Source: Paenibacillus chondroitinus NBRC 15376 (GTDB taxonomy: Bacteria > Bacillota > Bacilli > Paenibacillales > NBRC-103111). From it: a DNA stretch of 64,000 nt. Made by a program: the position numbers and the translations under genes. Each line of letters opens with the position of its first letter. Within the stretch, counting starts at the first letter, position 1. The notes below the pieces were generated by a model that saw only the letters and a list, made by a program, of their open reading frames with translations, ran no database searches and was not told where the DNA came from. Location: the NCBI RefSeq assembly GCF_004000765.1, contig NZ_BILW01000001.1:310001-374000 (forward strand), in the 5' to 3' direction. This document shows positions 8,672 to 18,018 of the stretch, piece by piece.

Positions 8672-11600
8672 GTGAAGACGCTTAAACACGCATTTGGTTT
8701 TGTTTTTTGCCTGATGTTCGTCGTAGCCATCATCTTTCTGGGCGGGACCACGACACATGCGGCAGCGGTTGGCGACATCACGAACTTCGAGAAGACGGAC
8801 GCGAAGACGTTCACCATCACATCGGGCTCCGATAAGGTGAAGGTCATTTTTAATCGCGACGACATGGTTCGAATCTGGCTTGGTGTAGGCGGGAATTTCC
8901 AAACGCTAGCGGGCAGAAGCTCGTCTGCACCCAAAGAGCCAATCGTGGTCAAGGAGGATTTCGGCCCGGTCGCTGTGGATTGGACAGATGAGGGCAGCTA
9001 CTACAAAATCACGACAGGCAAATTTGTTTTACGTGCTTACAAAAGCCCGCTGAAATTCGCAATGTACAAAAGCGACAACACGACCGTTGTTTGGCAAGAG
9101 GAGTCACCGTTAAACTACAGCTCATCCTCTACAACTCAGAAGCTTGTCAGAGGTACTGATGAGTACTACTACGGCGGAGGCATGCAAAATGGATTTTTCT
9201 CTCACCGGGATAAGACGATCAAGATCGCCAAAAACTTTGGCGATTGGGGCAGCGGTACGGTCTCCAATCCATCTCCGTTTTACTTGAGCACGGCTGGTTA
9301 TGGCGTACTGCGGAATACGTTCCAAGACGGTACCTACGATTTCGGCAGTCCTGCACAATTGACGCACAATGAAAATCGTTTTGATGCGTACTATTTTTAC
9401 GGCGATACCATGAAGGACATCCTGAACGGTTATACCGATTTGACAGGCAAACCTTCGCTGATTCCTAGATGGGGGATGAGCATGGGGGATGCGGATTGCT
9501 ACAACACAAGCAATACTGGCGCGAACAAGCCGAATAAACTGACGACGCCGGATGTTCTGAAGGTAGCGCAAGGCTTCCGCAACAATGACATGCCGGGCGG
9601 TTGGCTGCTGCCGAATGACGGTTATGGCTGCGGATATGTGCAGCTGCCGAGCACCGTAGCGCAGCTTCATGATTTGGGCTTTTACACCGGCTTGTGGACG
9701 CAAAACGGTCTTGCGAATATCGCCACTGAAGTAGGCGTGGCCGGTACTCGTTTGAATAAGCTGGACGTAGCGTGGGTCGGGCCTGGATACGACTTTGCGC
9801 TGGATGCAACGAAGCAGGCGCATCAAGGCGTTGAGAGCAACTCTGACTCTCGCGGATTTGTGTGGTCCGTTGGCGGTTGGGCAGGCACACAGCGCTATTC
9901 AACCGTATGGTCCGGCGATCAATCCGGGAACTGGGAATACATCCGCTTCCACATTCCTTCGATGATCGGCGCCGGTTTGTCAGGCATGACCTACGCAACC
10001 GGTGACGTGGATGGGATCTTTGGCGGCAGCGCGCAAACTTATGTCCGTGATTTACAATGGAAAGCGTTTACACCAATTCTGATGAGCATGTCCGGTTGGG
10101 CTTCCGTGGATAAACAGCCATGGCGCTACGGAGAGCCTTATACAAGCTATAACCGTGATATTTTAAAACTTAGACAGCGTTTAACGCCTTATTTTTACAC
10201 CTATCTGAATGAAGCTTATGAATCGGGAGCCCCGTTCACGAGAGGGATGGTCTATGAATTCCCGAACGATCCGAATACGAAAAATACATTAACACAGTAT
10301 CAATTCATGTCCGGGCAGTCCCTGCTCGTAGCACCGGTTTACAAAGATACGACCGTAAGGAACGGGATTTACTTGCCGAAAGGCAAATGGATCGACTACT
10401 GGACGGGTGCGGAGCACTACGGTTCCAAAATGCTGGACGAATACAGCGCTCCGCTGAGCCGTGTGCCGCTGCTCGTCAAAGCCGGCGCCATTATTCCGAT
10501 GTATCCGGAAACGCTTTATGACGGCCAAGTGCCGCCTAATCCGATAACGTACGATATCTATCCTTACAAAACTTCATCTTTCACAATGTATGAGGATGAT
10601 GGGGTAACGAGAGAACACCGCAATGGCAAATTTGCGAAAACATTAATTACTTCCATCGCTCCGGAAGCTGGAACCGGCGATTTGAAGGTTCAAGTAGGAG
10701 CAAGCATTGACGATTACAACGGCAAGCTGGCGGCACGCACCAATCAATTCCAAATTCACATGCACGTGAAACCGGCTAGTGTGGCTATTGGTGGTTCCGC
10801 TTATACGGAGCGTGCAAGTAAAACGGAGTTGGCGGCATCAGCAAGCGGCTGGTATTTTGATGCGGCAGATAAAGGCGGTATCCTCTATGTGAAAACGCCG
10901 GATATGCCGTCGAATCAAGGATTTGAATTGAAAGTAGCCGGCTTTGAAGCGGATATGACACCATTGACCGATGCAGCGGTCATTACACTTCCGGAGCCGG
11001 ATAACGACCCAACGAAAATCCCGCAAGGAGACATCGTGGCAACAGCGACAAGTACAGATGCGACTTCTCCTTTAGCGAATGCGCTTGACGGAAGCACGGA
11101 AACGGTGTGGAGTACGAAACTGGACGGCAGCGCACCATTGCCACAGTCCATTACACTGAATTTAGGCACCAAATTCTCTGTGAATAAACTGAAGTACCTG
11201 CCAAGACAATATCTAGGCACGGATGGCATTATCACAGCTTATAACATCTATGTGAGTACAGATGGAACCAATTATACGAAGGTAACCAGCGGCACATGGA
11301 ATGCGGATAAGCAGGAAAAAACCGTGACGTTCCCTACCACTGAAGCGCAATATGTCAGATTGGAAGCAACAGCTGGCGTTAATGGTTTTGCGGCAGCGGC
11401 TGAGCTAAATGTGTACCGGGATGGGACTGTGCCTGTACCTCTGGCGATTCCGAAAAATCAGCTGAAGGCTTCAGCGTTAAGCTTCCAGCCGGGCAGCGAA
11501 GCGTCCAAAGCCATTGATGGCGACGCCAACTCCGTCTGGCACACGAAATGGGATGGCTCAGACAAATTGCCGCAATCGATTATTGTTGATTTGGGCAAGG

Positions 11601-13840
11601 TGCGCAACATTAGCCAATTCCGTTATGCACCGCGTACGGACGCTGGGAATGGCACGATTCAAACCTATAATCTGTATGTCAGCACCGACGGCACGAATTA
11701 TACAAAAATTAGTTCGAGTTCTTGGACTCGAAATAATATCAAAAAGTATGTTCAATTCGAAGCGGTTGACGCTCGTTATGTGAAGTTAGAGGCTGTAGTC
11801 GCCGTAGGCGGGTTCGCCTCAGCATCTGAACTTGATGTGTATGAAACTCCGCAGGCACCGCCAAGCTTGGGGGACATTCTGAAAGGTAAACCGGCATCGG
11901 CAGACAGCTCGGACCCTTCCTTCGCGGCAAGTAACGCCAATGATGGCCAAATGGATACGATGTGGATGGCGGGTGATACGAACGCTAACCATGTATGGTC
12001 CGCTGATTTGGGCAGCATGCATGCTATCCAAGGGCTGGAGATCGCCCTCGGACAAAGCGATAAAGTATACAAATACAAGCTGGAAGTCCGTGAAGCGGGC
12101 AGCAGCAATTGGATTCAGGTTCTAAACCGTATGAACAATACGGAAGCAGCGCCAGTCCTCAAAGATACGTTTGGCAGCCAAGGACGTTATGTGAGAATTA
12201 CGATTACAGGACTGCCTGACGCGAATACGAAGGCTAGCATTGCGGACGTGAAGCTGATCGGCTTGCCGATCGTCGGAACAGCGCCGGTAACGGGCATTAC
12301 GCTTGATCGTTCGGCGATGACGATGAATGTGCTTGATGCACCTATTGCCTTGGAAGCGACTGTCATGCCTCTGAATGCAGCCAACACAGGCGTGACTTGG
12401 AGCACAAGCAACCCTGCGATTGCCATGGTAAATGAGAACGGAGTCGTATCTGCGAAAGGAGCAGGAACAGCTACGATCACCGCAACTACGGCAGAAGGCG
12501 GTTATAAAGCTACGGTAGATGTTACGGTAACGGGACAAACCGGTTTGGTAAAAATCCCGCAAACACAAATGACGGCGACGGCTGCAAGCTTCCAGGCCGG
12601 TAACGAGCCGAACTTGGCGATTGACGGAGATCCGACCACTTGGTGGCACATCAAATGGTTTAACGTTGATCCGCTGCCACAATCGATCGTTTTGAATTTA
12701 GGCGGAACTAACAAAGTTAGCAAATTGGAATACACGCCTCGTCAGGATGCCGCTAATGGTACAATTACCGCTTATAACGTATATGTCAGCGACGACGGCA
12801 ATCAGTATACGAAAGTTGCGAGTGGAGCATGGCTGCAAAATAACAGCCTGAAAGAAGTGAATTTTGCACCCGTTTCTGCTGCATTCATCAAGCTTGAAGC
12901 AACGGCTGGCGCAGGCAACTTCGCTTCTGCTTCAGAGCTGAATGTGTATAGGGTGGTTGTAGTACCGGTGCCTACTTTGCAAACCATCGCTTTTGATGCA
13001 GCAAGCTATGAAGTGCAGCAAGGGCAATCCAAACCTGTTAAGGTTACTGCACAGTATTCGGACGGAACTAATCAAGATGTGACAACTGCATCCGTGTTGG
13101 AAATTGGCAATACGCTGCTGGCTACGCTAGCAAACGGTACGATCACGGGTGTTTCCCAAGGGGAAACGGTCGTTACGGCAACGTATGGCGGGAAGCAAGC
13201 GTCTGCACCTATCAAAGTAACAGTGGTTGCCCCACAAGCTCCATATACAACATTAACGGGAAGTAGTTCCAGCATTCAAGGCGGACAGTCGCTCCAAGTC
13301 GCTTATGGCGTTAACAATGTGGCGCAGCAAGCTTATGCGGAAGATATCACATTAACCTATGATCCGAATGTCATGGAATTCGTATCGGTGGAGCCGGTGT
13401 ATCCGAATCTTAGCATCGTGCGAAAAACGAATGATGGATCGGGTAAAATTCGTTTGATCACCGCCAGCCAAGGCGCAGGTCACGCCGTAACAGGCAATGC
13501 GCAATTGTTAAAGCTTACTTTTAACTCCAAATTGACTTCTACGGCTATTACGACCTTCATTGAAGTGACGGACACTACGCTTGGGAATGAGCTGGGTAAC
13601 GAGATCAAAGCGTTAAATTCGTCCCTAAGCGTTCAAGTAACACCAATTCCTGCCGGCACTCCTGGCGATTTGAACAACGACGGAAGAGTGTCGATCGGCG
13701 ATTTGGGCATGCTGGCAGCTAACTACGGTAAAAACACGTCAAGTCCGGATTGGGCGAGCATTAAACACTTGGATTTCAACAATGACGGAGAGATTGAAAT
13801 TTCCGATCTGGCCTTTATTGCTTCGAAAATCATGGAATAA
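8672..13840 (+). CDS. Secreted GH31 glycosidase with F5/8C, Ig-like, cohesin and dockerin modules
   Basis: A GTG start with GAGGAGAG 8 bases upstream gives 1722 residues and a Sec signal peptide (1-32, cleavage near THAAAV). GH31 domain: about 40-770. The likely nucleophile is Asp365 (NKLDVAWVG) and the acid/base Asp416 (WSGDQSGNWEYIR), 51 residues apart. Downstream are F5/8 type C (discoidin-like) modules at about 785-915, 925-1063, 1072-1200 and 1292-1430, a Big_2 domain at about 1205-1290, another Ig-like domain at about 1433-1525, a cohesin-like module at about 1526-1655, and a dockerin at about 1663-1720 with two calcium loops (DLNNDGRVSIGD and DFNNDGEIEISD). GH31 covers alpha-glucosidases, alpha-xylosidases and, in subfamily 18, alpha-N-acetylgalactosaminidases often carrying F5/8C and dockerin modules. 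The last fits the neighbourhood but is not proven. First gene of the cohesin/dockerin cluster. Confidence 0.92.
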   Translation: MKTLKHAFGFVFCLMFVVAIIFLGGTTTHAAAVGDITNFEKTDAKTFTITSGSDKVKVIFNRDDMVRIWLGVGGNFQTLAGRSSSAPKEPIVVKEDFGPVAVDWTDEGSYYKITTGKFVLRAYKSPLKFAMYKSDNTTVVWQEESPLNYSSSSTTQKLVRGTDEYYYGGGMQNGFFSHRDKTIKIAKNFGDWGSGTVSNPSPFYLSTAGYGVLRNTFQDGTYDFGSPAQLTHNENRFDAYYFYGDTMKDILNGYTDLTGKPSLIPRWGMSMGDADCYNTSNTGANKPNKLTTPDVLKVAQGFRNNDMPGGWLLPNDGYGCGYVQLPSTVAQLHDLGFYTGLWTQNGLANIATEVGVAGTRLNKLDVAWVGPGYDFALDATKQAHQGVESNSDSRGFVWSVGGWAGTQRYSTVWSGDQSGNWEYIRFHIPSMIGAGLSGMTYATGDVDGIFGGSAQTYVRDLQWKAFTPILMSMSGWASVDKQPWRYGEPYTSYNRDILKLRQRLTPYFYTYLNEAYESGAPFTRGMVYEFPNDPNTKNTLTQYQFMSGQSLLVAPVYKDTTVRNGIYLPKGKWIDYWTGAEHYGSKMLDEYSAPLSRVPLLVKAGAIIPMYPETLYDGQVPPNPITYDIYPYKTSSFTMYEDDGVTREHRNGKFAKTLITSIAPEAGTGDLKVQVGASIDDYNGKLAARTNQFQIHMHVKPASVAIGGSAYTERASKTELAASASGWYFDAADKGGILYVKTPDMPSNQGFELKVAGFEADMTPLTDAAVITLPEPDNDPTKIPQGDIVATATSTDATSPLANALDGSTETVWSTKLDGSAPLPQSITLNLGTKFSVNKLKYLPRQYLGTDGIITAYNIYVSTDGTNYTKVTSGTWNADKQEKTVTFPTTEAQYVRLEATAGVNGFAAAAELNVYRDGTVPVPLAIPKNQLKASALSFQPGSEASKAIDGDANSVWHTKWDGSDKLPQSIIVDLGKVRNISQFRYAPRTDAGNGTIQTYNLYVSTDGTNYTKISSSSWTRNNIKKYVQFEAVDARYVKLEAVVAVGGFASASELDVYETPQAPPSLGDILKGKPASADSSDPSFAASNANDGQMDTMWMAGDTNANHVWSADLGSMHAIQGLEIALGQSDKVYKYKLEVREAGSSNWIQVLNRMNNTEAAPVLKDTFGSQGRYVRITITGLPDANTKASIADVKLIGLPIVGTAPVTGITLDRSAMTMNVLDAPIALEATVMPLNAANTGVTWSTSNPAIAMVNENGVVSAKGAGTATITATTAEGGYKATVDVTVTGQTGLVKIPQTQMTATAASFQAGNEPNLAIDGDPTTWWHIKWFNVDPLPQSIVLNLGGTNKVSKLEYTPRQDAANGTITAYNVYVSDDGNQYTKVASGAWLQNNSLKEVNFAPVSAAFIKLEATAGAGNFASASELNVYRVVVVPVPTLQTIAFDAASYEVQQGQSKPVKVTAQYSDGTNQDVTTASVLEIGNTLLATLANGTITGVSQGETVVTATYGGKQASAPIKVTVVAPQAPYTTLTGSSSSIQGGQSLQVAYGVNNVAQQAYAEDITLTYDPNVMEFVSVEPVYPNLSIVRKTNDGSGKIRLITASQGAGHAVTGNAQLLKLTFNSKLTSTAITTFIEVTDTTLGNELGNEIKALNSSLSVQVTPIPAGTPGDLNNDGRVSIGDLGMLAANYGKNTSSPDWASIKHLDFNNDGEIEISDLAFIASKIME

Positions 13841-13846
13841 ACAGAG

Positions 13847-13887
13847 AAAGGAGACCCTTGCCAGATTCATTGAGGGTCTCCTCTTTT
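13847..13887 (+). terminator. Rho-independent terminator
   Basis: GGAGACCCT (13850-13858) pairs with AGGGTCTCC (13873-13881), followed by TCTTTT. It ends the importer-GH31 transcript, so the next enzyme gene should have its own promoter in the 330-bp gap. Confidence 0.85.
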
Positions 13888-14032
13888 GGGACTATTTTCG
13901 TGCATATAGCGGCCGTTGTGTTCGAAAGACTTAGGAAGTGAAGTATTAAAAGCTGAAAAAATACGAATGTTAGGAACTTTTGTCGAAGGTATTGCGATCG
14001 CTAATTATCTCGAATAAACTAACAGGTTAATA

Positions 14033-14167
14033 GGTTGTTATTGTGTGTATTTACATTGTTTTTGTTTTGTAAAATTTAGTTTAAGTACTTGTCATTTGCC
14101 CTTCTCTCGCATAAGATCACAGAGTAACAAGTTGTTATTTTGTGTTTTTGTATTGTTTTAGTTTTGT
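14033..14167 (+). repeat. Pair of 38-bp T-rich direct repeats in the promoter region
   Basis: Copy 1 at 14033-14070 and copy 2 at 14130-14167 match at 32 of 38 positions, 97 bp apart; both contain GTTGTTAT, ATTGTTTT and GTTTTGT. They lie in the 380-bp gap between the GH31 terminator and the GTG at 14221. No other gap in the window shows them. Paired direct repeats are the usual binding pattern of AraC-type regulators, so these may be operators; that is inference. No convincing -35/-10 pair was identified. Nothing else was seen in the gap. Confidence 0.6.
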
Positions 14168-14220
14168 GAACGTGCTGGCAAGCAGCAAAAACTATTACTT
14201 TATTTCGGGAGGATGTCCAA

Positions 14221-17200
14221 GTGAAAGTAACGTTAAAGCAAGTTTTCATGTCCACGTTAACAGCTACGCTTTTAGCAACTTCCAGTTTGTCGGTTACGCT
14301 GCCATTTATGGCGGAAACCGCCTATGCCGCAGTCGTTGCTTCGGACTTTGCGCTTCAATTGAAGTTTGAGGACAATGCTGTCGACAGCTCCACAAACGCA
14401 ACCAATGTCACAGCAGCGGGGAATCCAATTTATGTGGCCGGAAGAGAAGGGAAAGCACTCAATCTCAACTCGACAAGTGCGAACAGGCAATATCTGAATC
14501 TGGGCAAGCCGGCTAATCTGCAATTCGGCACAGGTACAAATTTTACATTAGCGTTCTGGGTGAAGTCACCTGGTGTAGCTAATGATCCGCCGGTTATTGC
14601 AAATAAAAACTGGGCTAGCGGCAGCAATGTAGGTTATGCCCTATCTCTACAGCCGAATAATAGTTTGAAATGGAACTATAACACGCAGGGTGGGTCGCGA
14701 GCGGATGCGGAGATTCCGAATGTAGCTGATGGGAAATGGCATCATATCGTCGTCTCCCATGATCGAACGACTGGACGAGCGGATTTCTATAAAGACGGAG
14801 TACCGGTAGCCATTTCGGTGAAAACGGGCTCGTTATATCAAAGCATATCGAGCAGTATGAATATTGCCGGCAGAACGGGAACGATTGATTCGGGATTGTC
14901 CACGATGATCGGCAACGATGGCACAGGGAATTACGAGGTAAGCACGTTTGACATGCAAGTGGATGAAATGCAAGTCATTAAACGAGCTGTCACTGCACAG
15001 GAAGTCGGGGATATGTTCAATAGTGCGCCTCCGATAGAGGTGAATGAAAACTTTAAAGGTTCGTTGAACTTGATTGGCGCTGAACATGCCGTACAAGGGA
15101 GTACATTCCGGGTTAATTTGGATCTGCGCACGCCAACGATGAGCACGGCGGTGGATAAATCAGTCATTGAACTCGCTTATGACAGCAACTTATTCGAGTT
15201 TGTAAATGCAACGAACGCTGTATCCGCAGATACATCCACGTCTGGAATCGTGAAGTTGATTATTCCTGGAGGCATCGTTTACGGCCAAACAAATCCGCTT
15301 GAATACAGCAAATCGAGAATTTCTGAAGTGTTTTTCAAAACAAAAGGGGCTTCCGGGCAAGGGCAAATTCAGATAAGCAAAGCAGAGTTTTATGCCGGCA
15401 CGACCAAAATGCTGAATGAAATGTTGAATACGCAGCCGGAGACGGTTCAAATTCATCCGAAAGCCACGGAAGACTTGAATAAGGACGGCGTTGTCACGGT
15501 TGGCGACCTTGCCCTTGCACAAGGAAATTCCGCCGAGTTACAGAGCTCAATTGCCAGCAATGCGCAATACGTTCCGTATAAAAGGGTTGTCGTTATCGGC
15601 ATGGATGGCGGCGGTTTGTCCGTGATGCCCAATGCGCCGTATTGGGAGACGCCAAGCTCCCTGAAGGAGCAGGTCGGCAATAGGCAGATTGCACCTAACC
15701 TGCGTAGTCTCATTGAGAAAGGCGCTGTCAGCTACACAGCCAAAACGACACTGCCATCCAGCTCATCCCCGAACTGGGGCGCTATGTTGAATGGCGTTGA
15801 CTTTAGCAAACATCAAATCAACAATACGGAAAGCGGACTCTATTATTATTCGGAAACCTCTCCATATCCGTCCGTTTTCAAAAAGGTACGAGAAGCATTG
15901 CCGAACAAGAAAATGGTCGCTTTCGCGCAGTGGAAAAACATTTTGGACGGGCATATCGAACCGTCTGTGGGCGTTGAAGTTGGAACAGGAAACGATGAAG
16001 CGGACGCAGCTGCTTTCGCGCAATATGTGGCTAGCGGTAAAGCGCTCGATACATCGCTTATGTTCATCCAATTCGACGATATGGACCATGCGGGACATGG
16101 TATTGGCTTTTACACGAAGCAATATTATGAGCAGCTGACGAAGACGGATCTGAACGTAGGAACAGTTGTCAACGCGCTGCGAGACAAAAACTTGCTGGAT
16201 GACACCTTGATCGTCATGCTGCCGGATCACGGCGGAGGTACGGAGAACGCCAATACGACGCTGGGAAGCGCGACTTCACACGGACAGGATTCTCCGCTGG
16301 CGACAACGATTTTCTTTGCGGCAAATGGAAGAACGGTGGCAACCGATGTGGGCAAGGAGAAAGTTTTGCAAGGTGGAACGACCAAGGATTTGGCTGCCAC
16401 GGTGTTGAAGGCGCTGGGCATTAACGGAACCATCGGTGATTCCCAAGGGATTAACGGCATGTTCGTGGCACAGAAGGATCAGAACAAAGCGGATGCGCCT
16501 AATTTACAGCTGACGAAAGTGGTAGCGCCGACAACACAGCAGCTCAAGTATTATGAGCTGGCTGTCAGCAATACGGTGTCTCCTGCCAAAGCGATGGACA
16601 TTGTCGTTGCAACGAACGGGCTGAACGTAACGGCGGTAGAATCCGTTCAAGAAGGTGTGAAGGTGATTCGTAGCGACTCCGCTAATGGACAAACAAGAGT
16701 TGTGTTAAGCGCAGACAACGGCATTACACCGGATGCAGCTTTATTGAAGATCCAAGCGACAGCGCAAGACGTGTCTGCTACCGCTTCATTGGAAACAGCC
16801 GTAGTTGCCAATGCGCAAGGACAAGAAGCTCTCCCGAATCTAAAGAGTGCTGTGCGCGAGGATACATCCGTGCAAGTTCCAGTTACAGGTTTGCAGCTTG
16901 ATAAATCCACAACAACGGTAAAACAAGGGCTGACAACAGCGTTGACGGCTACGATAATGCCAGTGAATGCGAGCAATAAGAATGTCACTTGGAGCAGCAG
17001 TGATACGACGATAGCGAGCGTGGAGAATCAAGCGGGTAAAGGTATTGTAACCGGAATTAAATCAGGGACGGTAACGATCACAGCCACAAGCGTTGACGGC
17101 GGTTTTCAGGCGACAAGCCAAGTGACTGTGGAAGCAGGCGTACCTTCCAGTGCGGAGACGACGCTCAGCAGTGTTTCTTCTGTCACGCCAGGCAGTGAAT

Positions 17201-17736
17201 TCGTTGTTCGTTTAGGACTGAACAATGTGACGAGTCAAGTTTATGCCGAAGATTTTGTGATCAATTATGAGGATAGCTTGTTGGATTTCGTGTCGGCCAA
17301 GTCGGTGAAAGATAAAGTAAGTCTAGTCGTTACGAAGAATACGTCAGGTAAATTACGGCTTATTCTAGCTAGCGAAGGGGCAGGGAATGCGATTACGGGA
17401 GAGACAGCGCTGGTCGAGGTCACCTTCCGGGCAAAATCGATCTCACAGTCGGCTTCCGCAGCGATCACGGTAGCAAGCGCTATGCTCGCTGACAGCACGG
17501 GCACGGAAACGGCAGCAGCAGTATCGTCCGTTGGAGTGAATATAACAGTGGGCACTTCAGGCGATATTAACCATGACGGCAGAGTGAGCATCGGTGACCT
17601 TGCTTTTGCAGCTGCGAATTATGGTAAATCAACAGCAAGCCCAGATTGGCAGGATGTGAAGGCAGCCGATGTAAGTGGCAATGGCGTCATTGACATCGAT
17701 GACCTCGCAGCGATTGCAACGAAAATCATCCAATAA
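14221..17736 (+). CDS. Secreted LamG / alkaline-phosphatase-superfamily (phosphodiesterase-like) protein with cohesin and dockerin
   Basis: A GTG start with GGGAGG 8 bases before it gives 1171 residues and a signal peptide ending near AYAAVV (about 36). Modules: LamG-like fold (about 42-268), a cohesin-like domain (about 278-412), a half dockerin with one calcium loop (DLNKDGVVTVGD, 418-429), and an alkaline phosphatase superfamily domain (about 453-752). A second, weak cohesin-like stretch (about 760-885), Big_2 (about 886-975), a cohesin (about 978-1110) and a full dockerin (about 1113-1170) follow. The catalytic domain keeps the superfamily metal pattern: Asp462 in GMDGGG, the Ser cluster at 513-516 where the nucleophile sits, DDMDHAGHG (619-627), PDHGG (668-672) and His687. 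It best resembles type I phosphodiesterase/phosphatase members rather than sulfatases, since no CxPxR motif is present. The substrate is unknown. Confidence 0.88.
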   Translation: MKVTLKQVFMSTLTATLLATSSLSVTLPFMAETAYAAVVASDFALQLKFEDNAVDSSTNATNVTAAGNPIYVAGREGKALNLNSTSANRQYLNLGKPANLQFGTGTNFTLAFWVKSPGVANDPPVIANKNWASGSNVGYALSLQPNNSLKWNYNTQGGSRADAEIPNVADGKWHHIVVSHDRTTGRADFYKDGVPVAISVKTGSLYQSISSSMNIAGRTGTIDSGLSTMIGNDGTGNYEVSTFDMQVDEMQVIKRAVTAQEVGDMFNSAPPIEVNENFKGSLNLIGAEHAVQGSTFRVNLDLRTPTMSTAVDKSVIELAYDSNLFEFVNATNAVSADTSTSGIVKLIIPGGIVYGQTNPLEYSKSRISEVFFKTKGASGQGQIQISKAEFYAGTTKMLNEMLNTQPETVQIHPKATEDLNKDGVVTVGDLALAQGNSAELQSSIASNAQYVPYKRVVVIGMDGGGLSVMPNAPYWETPSSLKEQVGNRQIAPNLRSLIEKGAVSYTAKTTLPSSSSPNWGAMLNGVDFSKHQINNTESGLYYYSETSPYPSVFKKVREALPNKKMVAFAQWKNILDGHIEPSVGVEVGTGNDEADAAAFAQYVASGKALDTSLMFIQFDDMDHAGHGIGFYTKQYYEQLTKTDLNVGTVVNALRDKNLLDDTLIVMLPDHGGGTENANTTLGSATSHGQDSPLATTIFFAANGRTVATDVGKEKVLQGGTTKDLAATVLKALGINGTIGDSQGINGMFVAQKDQNKADAPNLQLTKVVAPTTQQLKYYELAVSNTVSPAKAMDIVVATNGLNVTAVESVQEGVKVIRSDSANGQTRVVLSADNGITPDAALLKIQATAQDVSATASLETAVVANAQGQEALPNLKSAVREDTSVQVPVTGLQLDKSTTTVKQGLTTALTATIMPVNASNKNVTWSSSDTTIASVENQAGKGIVTGIKSGTVTITATSVDGGFQATSQVTVEAGVPSSAETTLSSVSSVTPGSEFVVRLGLNNVTSQVYAEDFVINYEDSLLDFVSAKSVKDKVSLVVTKNTSGKLRLILASEGAGNAITGETALVEVTFRAKSISQSASAAITVASAMLADSTGTETAAAVSSVGVNITVGTSGDINHDGRVSIGDLAFAAANYGKSTASPDWQDVKAADVSGNGVIDIDDLAAIATKIIQ

Positions 17737-17747
17737 TTGAACATGCA

Positions 17748-17794
17748 GAGATCAGAGGAGAGCCTTTAAAGAGCCTTTCTCTGATCTCCTTTTT
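17748..17794 (+). terminator. Rho-independent terminator
   Basis: GAGATCAGAG (17748-17757) pairs with CTCTGATCTC (17779-17788), followed by a CTTTTT run. Confidence 0.88.
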
Positions 17795-17964
17795 AACCTC
17801 TTTTCTCAACGTGCGTGAATGTTTGTAGGTTCTGATACAAAATGTGTCATCATTTTACAAAAACTCATGTTTTCAGAAAAAAATGTCGAATCCATTGTGC
17901 TAAACAAGTAAAGAAATTAAACGAAAAAGTAAAGATAATGCACACGATTTGGACAATACGTACT

Positions 17965-18002
17965 GTATCATATGGAGAAGAAAATCGCTTCTCATACGAT
18001 AC
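17965..18002 (+). promoter_or_regulatory. 5' leader hairpin abutting the ribosome site
   Basis: GTATCATATGGAGAAG (17965-17980) pairs with CTTCTCATACGATAC (17988-18002) with one bulge and one mismatch around a 7-base loop. The helix ends directly before AAAGGAG (18003-18009) of the gene at 18019. Such 5' hairpins next to a Shine-Dalgarno site stabilise messages for abundant secreted proteins in Bacilli (family knowledge). It could also be an operator for a dimeric repressor. The rest of the 280-bp gap shows nothing clear. Confidence 0.6.
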
Positions 18003-18018
18003 AAAGGAGCCGTGAATC

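Noticed and set aside
9122..9826. Long minus-strand frames inside the GH31 gene
   Set aside because: Arg/His-rich shadow translation without a start site or family features.
14221..17736. Sulfatase identity for the alkaline-phosphatase-superfamily domain
   Set aside because: There is no CxPxR or SxPxR formylglycine motif; the nucleophile region is Ser-rich (LPSSSSPNW), as in phosphodiesterase/phosphatase members. A Ser-based sulfatase remains a remote option.
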